Shown in pieces: positions 8,419 to 17,211 of a stretch of 64,000 bases of DNA (its first letter is position 1; each line of letters begins with the position of its first letter). A model generated the notes under the pieces. The model saw only the letters and a program-made list of their open reading frames with translations. It was not told the origin of the DNA and made no database searches. A program made the position numbers and the translations under genes. Location of the stretch: contig CAWAED010000003.1 in NCBI GenBank assembly GCA_963781105.1, positions 1 through 64,000 of the forward strand. Reading direction: 5' to 3'. The stretch is from Palsa-295 sp963781105. Lineage in GTDB: Bacteria > Acidobacteriota > Terriglobia > Acidiferrales > UBA7541.

Positions 8419-9391
8419 TTCCGCCACGCTGGCCACGCGTTTTTTCGAGCTCGGCCCGGTGAAGAAGCTGGAACGCTGGCTCAATGCCATGCCGCATCCT
8501 TCGCTCGTGGTCGAAATCGCGTCCACGCACGTGGCTGCGGCGCACTGGTCCAAGACCGGCGGCCATCTGGAATCGCACGCGATCGAACCGCTGCCGCTCG
8601 GCGCGATCATGGCGTCGCCCGTGGACGCGAACGTTGTTCAGCCCGAAGCGGTACGCTCGGCATTGCGCAAGGTTTTCAATCGGGTGCCGGTGCGCGACGC
8701 TCCCCTCGCTCTGCTCATCCCCGACCCGGTCGTGCGCGTTTTCATTCTGCCGTTTGACACCTTGCCTCGGCGGGCGGATGAAGCGGTTCCGTTGTTGCGC
8801 TGGCGCCTGAAAAAAAGCGTCCCGTTTGACATGGAAGAAACCGTGGTTTCCTGGATGCGTCAGAGCGGCCGCGAAGCAGCGTTGGAAGTTGTCACCGCCG
8901 TGGCGCGCCAGCGAATCGTCCGCGAGTATGAAGACATTCTCGAGCCGTTGAACGCCACCGCGGGAGTGGCGCTCAGTTCCACCTTGGCGAGCCTGCCTCT
9001 ACTCGGCGACGAAGGAGCAACGCTTCTCGCGCGCATGTCCGGCAAGACCCTCACTACCGTGGTGGTCAACGGCGGCCGGCTGTGTGTCTATCGCTCCACG
9101 GAAATGACGGGCGAAGCGTCATTGCTCGATCCGCAAGCGATGCTCGATGAAGTCTACCCGGCGATAGCCTATTACCAGGATACTTGGGGCAGCGGCCTCG
9201 ACCGTGCGTGCGTCACGGGGTTTGGTACGCGCGCTGAAGTTTTTCGCCGCGCGCTTTCGGCAGAATTGAAGTGCCCGATTGGCGCGCTCGCGGAAACCGA
9301 AAGCGCTCTGCGATTGGACTCCGGCGCGAAAGACTTGATGTATCAGGATCTCGACGCGCTGGCCGGCTGGATGCTGAACGGAGGCTCCTGA
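8411..9391 (+). CDS. pilM: PilM-like actin-fold assembly protein
   Basis: A 326-residue protein in the PilM position of a pilB-pilM-pilN-pilO order. It shows the divergent actin-like layout of PilM: strand SLVVEIASTHVAAAHW near the start, PLALLIPDPVVRVFILPFDTLP, LRWRLKKSVPFDMEE (a hallmark of PilM relatives) and a second half with MLDEVYPAIAYYQDTWG. The TTG start at 8411 lies inside the end of pilB and is supported by AAGGTGA seven bases upstream; GTG 8459 is the alternative. PilM sits on the cytoplasmic face and binds the PilN tail. Sequence is divergent, so the call leans partly on context. Confidence 0.85.
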   Translation: MTSSATLATRFFELGPVKKLERWLNAMPHPSLVVEIASTHVAAAHWSKTGGHLESHAIEPLPLGAIMASPVDANVVQPEAVRSALRKVFNRVPVRDAPLALLIPDPVVRVFILPFDTLPRRADEAVPLLRWRLKKSVPFDMEETVVSWMRQSGREAALEVVTAVARQRIVREYEDILEPLNATAGVALSSTLASLPLLGDEGATLLARMSGKTLTTVVVNGGRLCVYRSTEMTGEASLLDPQAMLDEVYPAIAYYQDTWGSGLDRACVTGFGTRAEVFRRALSAELKCPIGALAETESALRLDSGAKDLMYQDLDALAGWMLNGGS

Positions 9392-9410
9392 GCCTTTTGC
9401 TCTTGGAAAC

Positions 9411-9977
9411 ATGAAGCTCAGACTGAATCTTTCGACCGCGCCGCTGGAAAATAAGCGGCCCTTCATCGCCGCGACCAGCGCTCTGGGCGTAGTGGGCGCG
9501 CTCGCATTTTTGCTGCTGGGGCACGGCGCCTATTCTTCCTGGCGTGCCAACCGCGAGCTGCGCGCGGAGATCGCGCATTGGCAGGCCGAGATCCGCGGCA
9601 GCCAGGAGAAGCAAGCGTCCTTGCAAGCGTATTTTCAGACCGAGGGTGCCCGCCAGGTGCTCGACCGCGCGGCATTCTTGAATTCACTGATCGGCCAGCG
9701 CAGCTTCCCCTGGACCAAAATTTTCATGGATCTGGAGGAAACTCTACCCCCTGGCGTGCGCGTCGTCAGTATTTCGCCGAAGCTCGAAAATGGCCGCGCC
9801 AAGGTTGCACTGACCGTCGGTGCCGAATCCGACGCCAGCAAGATCAAATTTCTGGAAACACTTGAAAAATCAAAAGCGTTCAGCGACATTCACGTGATTG
9901 ACGATCGGCATTCCGATAAGCAGGGCTCCGCGGACCCGGTCACGGTGCAACTGACGGCGTGGTATTCGACGATCTAA
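9411..9977 (+). CDS. pilN: PilN-like inner-membrane assembly protein
   Basis: A 188-residue bitopic membrane protein. The short cytoplasmic tail MKLRLNLSTAPLENKRP carries the conserved PilN peptide (LNLST/ INLLP type) that docks on PilM. One membrane helix (about residues 20-44) is followed by a periplasmic coiled coil and a ferredoxin-like domain (FMDLEETLPPGVRVVSISP). Neighbours on both sides are pilM and pilO analogues. The ribosome site is weak (GGAAA). Confidence 0.88.
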   Translation: MKLRLNLSTAPLENKRPFIAATSALGVVGALAFLLLGHGAYSSWRANRELRAEIAHWQAEIRGSQEKQASLQAYFQTEGARQVLDRAAFLNSLIGQRSFPWTKIFMDLEETLPPGVRVVSISPKLENGRAKVALTVGAESDASKIKFLETLEKSKAFSDIHVIDDRHSDKQGSADPVTVQLTAWYSTI

Positions 9978-9985
9978 CCGGCGAC

Positions 9986-10540
9986 ATGACTATGGACGCT
10001 GCCTGGAAAACTTGGAAGAAGTGGATCATCGGCGGCCTCGTCGCGCTCTTCGCGGCGGATCTCGCCGTGGGCTATATCCTGTGGCAATCTTCGCGCGAAG
10101 GCGTGGACGCCATGCGCGCGCAGCGCGATCGCCTGGAGCTCCAATCCAAGATGCTGAAGGCCGACGTTGCGCGGGGCGAGCGGATTCGCGCTTCTCTTTC
10201 CGGAGTGGGCAAGGAATACGACGGCTTTTACCACACCGCGTTTCTCGGCTCGACCGATGGATATTCGGCGATTGACGGGGATTTGGGAACCATCGCGAGC
10301 AAGTCGAACCTGCGGAGCACCGGCATTGCCTTTCACGAAAAGGAAATCAAGAACCGCGGAGTGGTGGAGGTGGACATCGCCGACACCGTGGAAGGCGATT
10401 ACCCGGCCATCATTCAGTTCATCAACGGCCTCGAGCGCTCGCAATATTTCTATCTCTTGAGCGATTTGAAATTGGACTCAGCCGCGACCGGGCCGGGCAT
10501 CCGTTTGCATCTCGAGCTGCATACGTATTTCAGGACCTGA
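9986..10540 (+). CDS. pilO: PilO-like inner-membrane assembly protein
   Basis: A 184-residue membrane protein with one helix near residues 10-30, a coiled coil (about 35-65) and a periplasmic domain ending in DYPAIIQFINGLERSQYFYLLSDL, which is characteristic of PilO (GxYxxIxxFLxxLE...F). It is expected to pair with PilN. The frame stays open upstream to GTG 9959 inside pilN; ATG 9986, just after the pilN stop, was chosen, with ATG 9992 also possible. No strong ribosome site is seen, so translational coupling is likely. Confidence 0.82.
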   Translation: MTMDAAWKTWKKWIIGGLVALFAADLAVGYILWQSSREGVDAMRAQRDRLELQSKMLKADVARGERIRASLSGVGKEYDGFYHTAFLGSTDGYSAIDGDLGTIASKSNLRSTGIAFHEKEIKNRGVVEVDIADTVEGDYPAIIQFINGLERSQYFYLLSDLKLDSAATGPGIRLHLELHTYFRT

Positions 10541-10543
10541 GCG

Positions 10544-11110
10544 ATGTCGAAGCGCAACGAAATCTACTTGCTCGTGGGCTTGCTGTTGGTCGCGGCAGTG
10601 GCGTACTTTATCAGCCGCAGCGATGCTCCCAGCGCCAAGGGAGTTCTGGCTTCCGATACTTCGTTTCATCCTTTGAATGTGGACGAGCCGCAGCTGCGGC
10701 TCGATCTGCTCGAAAAAATCAAAAAGCTCGAATATTCCGGCTCGCATCGCAATATTTTCACGTTTGGTCCGCCGCCTCCGCCGCCAAAGACAGAGCGGCA
10801 GCTAGAGCAGGAGCGATACGCCAAATACGGCCCGACTGTGCCCCCTCCTCCGCCTCCGGTGAGCGTGCCGGCGCAGCTTTTCGGCTACGCCTCCATGCCT
10901 GACAGCGGCAAGCGCGTAGCATTTTTCCTCGATGGCGACGACGTGCTGGTGGTCGAAGAAGGCTCGGTGTTCTTGAACCGTTTCCGGCTCGACAAAATCG
11001 GCAATGATTCCGCGGAGGTAGAGGAAATCTCGTCCGGTCGCCACGCCACGGTGCAAATGGTGCCGCCCGTGAGCGGCGAGGCGGCAGCTTCCAGCTCTCT
11101 GAATCAATGA
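10544..11110 (+). CDS. PilP-like protein with polyproline segments
   Basis: A 188-residue protein with one N-terminal membrane helix (about residues 5-24), not a lipobox. Two proline runs (FGPPPPPPKT and VPPPPPPV) flank a charged stretch near residues 66-105. The C-terminal half (AQLFGYASMPDSGKRVAFFLDGDDVLVVEEGSVFLNRFRLDKI) resembles the beta-domain of PilP, which joins PilNO to the secretin. It begins three bases after pilO and its stop overlaps the next start (ATGA). The family match is weak at sequence level; the position in the operon is the main support. Confidence 0.65.
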   Translation: MSKRNEIYLLVGLLLVAAVAYFISRSDAPSAKGVLASDTSFHPLNVDEPQLRLDLLEKIKKLEYSGSHRNIFTFGPPPPPPKTERQLEQERYAKYGPTVPPPPPPVSVPAQLFGYASMPDSGKRVAFFLDGDDVLVVEEGSVFLNRFRLDKIGNDSAEVEEISSGRHATVQMVPPVSGEAAASSSLNQ

Positions 11111-12273
11111 ACGAAGGAAATATTTCCAGCGCAAACGTGAAATCGCCTGCAACGCACGAACCGCATGCATCGCGAAGACGGGCTGCGAGACGTGCGCGCC
11201 GCCGACGCTCGCAAGAAGGCGGTTTTGCGTTCCTGTTAGCTCTGGGGATGATCGTTCTGCTCGTCGCTATGACACTCGTCATCCTGCAGAACGGTGCTAC
11301 CGAGCACCGCAGGATGGTCGAGGAGGAAGCTATCTGGCGCGGCAATCAGTACGCCCGGGCGATTCGTTTGTATTTCCATAAAACCGGCCATTACCCGCAG
11401 GACCTCGAAGATCTGCAGAAAGGCCTGCCAGAACTGCATTTTCTTCGTCAGGCTTACAAAGACCCGACGAACCCTTCCGACGGCTCCTGGCGCTTCGTCT
11501 ACGTCAACGCCGCGGGCCAGATCATCGGCAGCACCAAGTACGCGAACCTCCAGCAAATGGCGCTGATGGATGCGAACGGCGGCCAGTTACCCACGATTCC
11601 AGGTGCTCCGGGTGGGCCAGGCGTCCCGGCATCGAGCCTCGGCGATCCCAACAATAATTTGAATTCGCAGCCGGGCCAAACATCTCCCAGTGGGATTGGA
11701 ACGGACACCTCAAACCCGTCCGCACCAGGCGCCTCGGGCAACGTCTCCGCCGATGGGCAAAATCCGCAATCGCCCGACGGCCAAAATCCCTCACAGCCTT
11801 CCGGACAAAACCCGCAGAATCCGCAATCTCCGCAAAATCCCTCTGCGGGCCCGATAGGTGGTCAGAATCCGCTCGGGAATCAGAATCCATTAGCTCCCTT
11901 GCAGGCCGGGTTAGGGCAGGGAGGCGCCGTCACTCAGGCAAGCCTGGCTGCCATGGCGCAGCTGAAGCCCACTGGCCCGGTGGATGGACCGGTGCTGGGC
12001 GCCTTCCTCACCGGAGTGGCGTGCAAACAGGATTTACCGTCGCAGAAGGTCTATCACGGCGGGAAAAAGTACCTTAACTGGGAATTCATTTGGAACCCGC
12101 TGGAAGACGCCGCCGCAGCCATGCAACAGCAAGCGGGCAACGCTGGCACGAACGGCATCGGCCAGAATGTGAACAGCGCGTTCGGCGGCGCGGGAAGCCC
12201 CAACGGCAATCCCAGCCAGCCGACGCAGCAACCGGCGCAGCCAACCACCTCAAATCCGCAGTTTCCTCAGTAG
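11107..12273 (+). CDS. Atypical minor pseudopilin with a Asn/Gln/Pro-rich tail
   Basis: A 388-residue protein. An Arg-rich cytoplasmic head (RRRAARRARRRR) leads to a prepilin-like cut site (EGG before FAFLLALGMIVLLVAMTL) and a single helix near residues 40-60. There is no Glu at position 5 of the mature helix, as in GspK/PilX-type tip subunits. The following YARAIRLYFHKTGHYPQDLEDLQ looks like the GspG region. Residues ~155-270 are low complexity, rich in Asn, Pro, Gln, Ser and Gly with repeated QNPQSP-like units; the last ~40 residues are similar. It ends the pil operon, coupled by ATGA overlap to the preceding gene. It may be a tip or initiation pseudopilin. Confidence 0.75.
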   Translation: MNEGNISSANVKSPATHEPHASRRRAARRARRRRSQEGGFAFLLALGMIVLLVAMTLVILQNGATEHRRMVEEEAIWRGNQYARAIRLYFHKTGHYPQDLEDLQKGLPELHFLRQAYKDPTNPSDGSWRFVYVNAAGQIIGSTKYANLQQMALMDANGGQLPTIPGAPGGPGVPASSLGDPNNNLNSQPGQTSPSGIGTDTSNPSAPGASGNVSADGQNPQSPDGQNPSQPSGQNPQNPQSPQNPSAGPIGGQNPLGNQNPLAPLQAGLGQGGAVTQASLAAMAQLKPTGPVDGPVLGAFLTGVACKQDLPSQKVYHGGKKYLNWEFIWNPLEDAAAAMQQQAGNAGTNGIGQNVNSAFGGAGSPNGNPSQPTQQPAQPTTSNPQFPQ

Positions 12274-12310
12274 GTCGCGGTTTTTCCAGCTTGGTTTAGG
12301 AGAGCTTGAA

Positions 12311-12988
12311 TCAGTCTTTCGCAGCGGGCGCTGAGGTCTTTTCGTGTGCCATCTTCGACGTGATTTGCCGCACGTAATTTTGCGTCTCACGGAAGGGTGG
12401 AATCCCGCCGTACCGCTCGACCATCTCTGGTCCGGCGTTATACGCGGCCAGCGCCAGCGTCAGGTTGCCGCGGTAACGCGTGAGCAGATCCCTCAAGTAG
12501 TGTGCACCGGCATCAATATTTTGTGCCGGGTCGAAAATGTCCGCGACGGAATAGTGCGCCGCCGTCTGCGGCAGCAATTGCATCAGGCCCAGCGCTTGCC
12601 TCCGCGAAACGGCGCGCGGATTGAAATTAGATTCCATGGCGATCACTCGAACGATCAGGTCTTCCTCGAGGCCATGCTTCTGCGCTGCGGCGTGGATCAA
12701 GTCGGCGTACGGCCCTGCGCTCGTCACCGGCGACGGCGGCGGTGGCTCGAAATGGTCTTCGGGTTCAACGCTTACCAGGTCCGAGGCCAGCACGTCGACG
12801 GTGCCGCCTTCTACGGTCAGCCGAACGTGAGCGCCGTCCGTCTCGTAGCCCGTGATGTGTAGCCGCAAGCCCGACCGCAGCACGGCATAATCCGCTCGCG
12901 TCGGAGCAGCACACACCGCGGCGGCGATCAGCAATGTTCCGCAGATGAGACCTTCTTTCGCGAGCCGGCTCATGCGTTCAATTCTCAC
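12311..12988 (-). CDS. Lytic transglycosylase, SLT family
   Basis: A 225-residue exported muramidase-like enzyme that cleaves peptidoglycan. A signal peptide covers about residues 1-32. After a small beta-rich segment comes the SLT domain: catalytic Glu in VIAMESNFNP, then ALGLMQLLPQTA, QNIDAGAHYLRDLL and LALAAYNAGPEMV. GTG 12988 is the first start; ATG 12973 (MSRLAKEG) would give a cleaner signal peptide. It converges on the pil operon and may help open the wall for pili, though such enzymes are general. It begins 3 bases after the upstream HAD gene on the same strand, so the two are probably cotranscribed. Confidence 0.9.
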   Translation of the reverse strand: MRIERMSRLAKEGLICGTLLIAAAVCAAPTRADYAVLRSGLRLHITGYETDGAHVRLTVEGGTVDVLASDLVSVEPEDHFEPPPPSPVTSAGPYADLIHAAAQKHGLEEDLIVRVIAMESNFNPRAVSRRQALGLMQLLPQTAAHYSVADIFDPAQNIDAGAHYLRDLLTRYRGNLTLALAAYNAGPEMVERYGGIPPFRETQNYVRQITSKMAHEKTSAPAAKD

Positions 12989-12991
12989 GCC

Positions 12992-13852
12992 TCAAATGCT
13001 TCCGCTGCGGACCGTGCCGTCGAGCGCATACCGGTGAATCGCCGCGGCCAGCCCGTCTTCGTCGTTCGATAGAGTAATCGGCCAGCCCAGCGATTTCAAC
13101 TCGGCCACCGAATTGCCCATCACCACCGGATGCCCAGCGAATTCGAGCATTTCCCGGTCGTTCCAGTTGTCGCCGATGGCCATCACGTTCTCCGCCGGAA
13201 TGCCCCGTCGGCGGACCCACTCTTTCAGCGTCGTGCCCTTTGTCACGCCTCGCGGCAGCACGTCCAAAATGGACAAATCGCGGTTCTCATATTCCGTCAG
13301 CGCCAGGTTGAATTCGTCCGCGAACGGCAGCGCGTCCAGCGTCTTCATCGCCGCGCGCATCGGAACGCACTGGCCGGTGTACATCACCTGAATCGGATCC
13401 TCGCCATTCAGGCAACTGGGCAAAGGCGCCATTTCGGCGATGTACTCGCGATTGCGCCGAAAATAACCTCCGCGAAAGGGATCGTCCCAATCCACTTTTT
13501 CCAGGATCACCTGGCGCGCGCCGGGGCGGTCAAACACCACCGCCGCATTGCCGCGAAATTCCGGAGTCGCTTCGAGCACGCGCCGCGCCGTCACGCTTGA
13601 AAGCAGGTAACGCAAGTGCGTGGTGCCATTTCGCGATTTCGCGAGCGCCCCGTTGTTGACGATCATGTGCAGATCGCACGGGAGCGACAGCGCGATCGGC
13701 AGCGCAAAATCAAACCGCCGGCCGGTAACCAGCACGATTTCGATTCCGCGCGCCGCCGCCTCGGCTATCCCCTGGGAATTTGCCGCAGACACCTGGGACT
13801 TGCTGTCGAGCAAAGTCCCGTCAATATCCGTGGCAATCAGCTGTATGGGCAC
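12992..13852 (-). CDS. HAD-superfamily phosphatase, Cof type
   Basis: A 286-residue haloacid-dehalogenase family phosphatase with a C2B cap. Motif I is ATDIDGTLLDS at the start, with Asp nucleophile and general acid; motif II VLVTGRRFD; motif III Lys in RGVTKGTTLKEW; motif IV VMAIGDNWNDREML. Cof-type enzymes dephosphorylate sugar phosphates, pyridoxal phosphate or flavin intermediates; the substrate cannot be told here. ATG at 13852 gives full length. It shares a promoter region with the divergent alanyl-tRNA editing gene. Confidence 0.9.
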   Translation of the reverse strand: MPIQLIATDIDGTLLDSKSQVSAANSQGIAEAAARGIEIVLVTGRRFDFALPIALSLPCDLHMIVNNGALAKSRNGTTHLRYLLSSVTARRVLEATPEFRGNAAVVFDRPGARQVILEKVDWDDPFRGGYFRRNREYIAEMAPLPSCLNGEDPIQVMYTGQCVPMRAAMKTLDALPFADEFNLALTEYENRDLSILDVLPRGVTKGTTLKEWVRRRGIPAENVMAIGDNWNDREMLEFAGHPVVMGNSVAELKSLGWPITLSNDEDGLAAAIHRYALDGTVRSGSI

Positions 13853-13945
13853 GCGACAATTCTATCGTGTTCGCGCGCTTCCTGCCGCGCTCTTCGCGGT
13901 TTCCGCCACTATGCTATCCTGCTTTTCTTGTGAAAGGGAACTGAC

Positions 13946-15193
13946 CTGACGGACAGGCTCTATTATCGCGATTCGTTCCTGCGCGAATTCGATGCGCAAG
14001 TGGTGTCCTGCGATCTCGAAGGCGACCGCTGGCGCGTGATATTGGACAAGACCGCGTTTTATCCCACCTCCGGCGGCCAGCCCCACGACCTGGGCAAGCT
14101 CGGCGACGCCACCGTAGTGGAAGTTCTGGATGCCGACGAGGGCGCGCCGAGTGCGGCAGGCTCGGAACACCACGTCGTTCACTACACCACCGCCGAGGTC
14201 CCGGTGGGCGCTGTTCACGGCCATGTGGATTGGCCGCGCCGCATTGACCACATGCAGCAGCACACCGCGCAGCATTTGCTCTCCGCGGCGTTCATCGAGC
14301 TCTTCGGCTTTCAGACAGTCTCGTTCCATCTCGGCAAGGAAATTTCAACGATAGATCTCAGCGCGCCCGCCGTGCTCGCCCGCCATCTGGAAGAAGCCGA
14401 GCGTCGCACGAACGAAATCATCTTCGAGGACCGTCCGGTGCTAATCCGCTTCGGCACCGCGGAAGAGTTTGCGGAGCAGGGCATACGCAAGAAAGTGGAA
14501 CGCGAAGGAATCCTTCGCGCGATTGAAATTGAGGGATTCGACCGGCAACCTTGCGGCGGCACGCATCTGGCGCGCACCGGACAAGCTGGCCTACTGCTGA
14601 CCCGCAAACTCGAACGCCGCCGCGGCGATTTGTGGCGCGTCGAGTATGTGGCGGGTTATCGAGCGTTGGCGGCGGCGCGCGGTGATTTCGGCTTGCTTAC
14701 CGAGGCGGCGACCCTGCTCAGTTGCGGTCCCGCTGACGTTCCTGGCGGCATCACTAAAATGGCTGCCGAACGCCGCGAGCAATTTTCTGCGGTGAAGCAT
14801 CTTGATGAGCGACTGGCGTTGCTCGAGGCCCGCGCCCTGCTGCGCGAGCATGACGAATCGCGCGGTGCGCCTGCGTCCGAAGCCAATTCGACGGAACCTC
14901 GCGTCGTCGCAGCCGCGGTTCCCGAAGCCACGGCTGCATACCTCGGTCTTCTCGCGGCGCGCCTTGCAGCCGTAAATAACGTGATCGCTCTGCTGGTCAG
15001 CCGCGATGGCGGCCACGTCGTCTTCGCTCAATCCAAGGGATTGCCCCCCGATTTGGGCGCGGCTCTCCGCGAGTCTCTCAAGCAATTTGGGGGAAAAGGG
15101 GGCGGCTCGCGCGATTTCGCGCAGGGCAGCTTGCCCAGTCCTGCGGATGCCGACGCCTTTCTAGCGCGTGCCAAGAGCCTGCTGCAGCCCTAG
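13946..15193 (+). CDS. Alanyl-tRNA editing protein (AlaX, long form with DHHA1), probable CTG start
   Basis: A 415-residue freestanding editing protein that hydrolyses mischarged Ser- or Gly-tRNA(Ala). The N-terminal domain resembles AlaRS (FYPTSGGQPHDLG), followed by the metal-binding HTAQHLLSA and CGGTHLARTGQ motifs and a C-terminal DHHA1 domain ending GGKGGGSRDFAQG. The first usual start, GTG 14000, would remove the conserved TDRLYYRDSFLREFDAQV segment. The same frame is open back to 13934; CTG 13946 has AAGGGAA five bases upstream. No ATG, GTG or TTG occurs between, so a CTG start is the best reading. Confidence 0.85.
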   Translation: MTDRLYYRDSFLREFDAQVVSCDLEGDRWRVILDKTAFYPTSGGQPHDLGKLGDATVVEVLDADEGAPSAAGSEHHVVHYTTAEVPVGAVHGHVDWPRRIDHMQQHTAQHLLSAAFIELFGFQTVSFHLGKEISTIDLSAPAVLARHLEEAERRTNEIIFEDRPVLIRFGTAEEFAEQGIRKKVEREGILRAIEIEGFDRQPCGGTHLARTGQAGLLLTRKLERRRGDLWRVEYVAGYRALAAARGDFGLLTEAATLLSCGPADVPGGITKMAAERREQFSAVKHLDERLALLEARALLREHDESRGAPASEANSTEPRVVAAAVPEATAAYLGLLAARLAAVNNVIALLVSRDGGHVVFAQSKGLPPDLGAALRESLKQFGGKGGGSRDFAQGSLPSPADADAFLARAKSLLQP

Positions 15194-15360
15194 GTCCTCG
15201 CTACAAATCGCGACAAGCCGTGGCCAACCCTTTGCCCGAGCTGATCGTTCAAATAATGTGGTCCACTCAAACGATTGCCCGGGAGTCCCTTCGCATAGTA
15301 GATTGTTTCGGGGACTGCGCAGTGCGGCCGGCCGCCCTCCGCAAACCGGCCTGAGGGAAA

Positions 15361-15786
15361 ATGGAGCTATTCCTCAACATTTTCTGGTTGTTGATCTCGA
15401 TCGCGGGGCTTATTCTCTGGCGCGCCCGGTGGACGCACCAGAGCCGCATCCGCCGCAACGCTGCCTGGCGCGAGTGGACCGCGTTTGCATGCTCCATGGT
15501 GTTGCTCTTTTTCGTCGTTTCGCTCACCGATGATCTGCACGCCGAATTGATGCTGATCGAGGAGTGTTCCAGCAGCCGCCGCCATACGCCTTGCCTCTCC
15601 TGCCCTAATCATTCATCTCCGCCCCTTAATAACAAAGCTGCCCAGGCCCGGATGGTTTTGCCGTCCCGTGCGAACGCGCTGTCGTTCGCTTTCATTTCGT
15701 CCATCCGTCCTGATTCCATTCGCTTGCGTGTGCAATTGAATCGCGAGCAAACGTCGGGCCGTGCGCCTCCCGCCGCGGCTCTCTGA
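15361..15786 (+). CDS. Small conserved membrane protein of unknown function
   Basis: A 141-residue protein with two membrane helices near residues 3-20 and 42-58 joined by a basic loop (WRARWTHQSRIRRN). The second helix ends in VVSLTDDLHAELMLIEE, a motif recalled from an acidobacterial hypothetical family often found next to efflux or respiratory genes. The C-terminal half has two cysteines close together (CLSC) and is otherwise Ser/Arg/Ala rich. GAGGG lies 4 bases upstream of the ATG. It precedes a metal RND pump by 200 bases and may be an accessory or metal-sensing component; this is inference from context only. Confidence 0.65.
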   Translation: MELFLNIFWLLISIAGLILWRARWTHQSRIRRNAAWREWTAFACSMVLLFFVVSLTDDLHAELMLIEECSSSRRHTPCLSCPNHSSPPLNNKAAQARMVLPSRANALSFAFISSIRPDSIRLRVQLNREQTSGRAPPAAAL

Positions 15787-15984
15787 TTTCGTTTGCCTTC
15801 AAATCAAACGCATTTCAACCGTTGATTGCTCGAACTGCAGTCGCTACGGCCTGCCAATCGGCGTAAGGCAGATGCCCTGGGGCGGTGGCGCAGATGGGTG
15901 GCGTTATGGGTTTTTGTCGAATCTTTGCGGACTCGGGACCGCGTGTGGCGCCAGCTTCTGTATCTCCAACGATATGAGGGATTC

Positions 15985-17124
15985 ATGAAACGCGCGGCAA
16001 GCGCACTGACCGCGATGATATTCGCGGCCAGCCTGCTCTTCGCAGGCTGTAGTAGGAAAGTGGGTAGCGACGCTGTCGCAGAAGCTCCTCCGCCCGCACA
16101 GGTGGAGCATGAGGGCGACGCCAATCTGGTCCAGGCGGATCATCCGGATCAATTCCCGTTGGTCGCAGCAACGGAATATAAAGCTCCCAGGCGCCTGGTG
16201 GCCACCGGAGTTGTGAGCCCCGATATTTCCCGCACCGTGCCGGTGATTTCCATCGCCGCCGGGCGCGTCGTCGAGATTCGCGCGCGTCTGGGTGATACGG
16301 TGAAGAAAGGCCAAGTCCTGCTGCGCGTACAGAGCGCCGATATCGCCGGCGCATACTCGGACTATCGCAAAGCCCTCGCCGACGAAATGCTGGCCAACAA
16401 GCAACTCGATCGCGCCAAGGGCTTGTACGACCACGGCGCCATTTCCCTGAATGATCTGCAAGTTGCCGAGGACACCGAGAATAAAGCCAAAGTTGACGTG
16501 GAGACCACCGCGGAGCACCTCCGCGTTCTCGGCAGCCCGCTCGATCGTCCTTCTGGGATTGTGGACATCGTCGCACCAGTTTCCGGTGTGATCACCGACC
16601 AGCAAGTTACCAACGCCGCCGGAGTTCAGGGACTTTCCGCTTCCGCGAACCCGTTCACGATTTCGGATCTTTCGTACGTTTGGATTCTATGCGACGTGTA
16701 CGAAAATGATTTGCCCGACGTCCGTCTCGGCGATAGCGCCGACGTCCGCTTGAATGCCTATCCCGATCGCGTCGTCACGGGCCGCATCAGCAACATCGGC
16801 GCGGTTCTCGATCCCAACATACGCACTGCAAAAGTCCGCATCGAAGTGCGCAATCCCGGTGAAATGCGTCCAGGGATGTTCGTCACCGCCACCTTCCGCG
16901 GCCAAAAATCAGAAGTCCACGCTGCCGTTCCGGCAGCTGCGATTCTGCACTTGCACGATCGTGATTGGGTCTACGTTTCGGCTGGAGGAAACAAATTCCG
17001 GCGCGTTAGCGTCGTCGGCGGCGACATGCTTCCAAATGACATGCAGGAAGTGCAGTCCGGACTCAAGCCCGGCGATCAGGTCGTCCGCAATGCTTTGGAA
17101 CTGCAAAACACGTCGGAACAATAG
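15985..17124 (+). CDS. RND efflux periplasmic adaptor lipoprotein (CzcB/CusB family)
   Basis: A 379-residue membrane-fusion protein. The signal peptide ends in a lipobox (LLFAGC), so the mature protein is anchored by a lipidated Cys at about residue 24. The barrel-sandwich half (GRVVEIRARLGDTVKKGQVLLRVQSADIAG) is followed by a helical hairpin, then PVSGVITDQQVTNAAGVQG, and a beta-barrel (GDSADVRLNAYPDRVVTGRISNIG). ATG 15985 with TGAGGG upstream was chosen. It would connect the inner-membrane pump encoded 87 bases downstream to an outer-membrane channel; no such channel gene is adjacent. Confidence 0.9.
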   Translation: MKRAASALTAMIFAASLLFAGCSRKVGSDAVAEAPPPAQVEHEGDANLVQADHPDQFPLVAATEYKAPRRLVATGVVSPDISRTVPVISIAAGRVVEIRARLGDTVKKGQVLLRVQSADIAGAYSDYRKALADEMLANKQLDRAKGLYDHGAISLNDLQVAEDTENKAKVDVETTAEHLRVLGSPLDRPSGIVDIVAPVSGVITDQQVTNAAGVQGLSASANPFTISDLSYVWILCDVYENDLPDVRLGDSADVRLNAYPDRVVTGRISNIGAVLDPNIRTAKVRIEVRNPGEMRPGMFVTATFRGQKSEVHAAVPAAAILHLHDRDWVYVSAGGNKFRRVSVVGGDMLPNDMQEVQSGLKPGDQVVRNALELQNTSEQ

Positions 17125-17211
17125 ATCTTCGCGAACCCTATGCCACACGTCTTGACAAATCGCAGAGCGCCGAAATCGAAAATGGGATCCGTCAGCCAGA
17201 TTGAATAAGCG

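Noticed and set aside
15787..15984. Riboswitch before the metal efflux genes
   Set aside because: No conserved metal-riboswitch core or terminator/anti-terminator pair could be seen in this gap.
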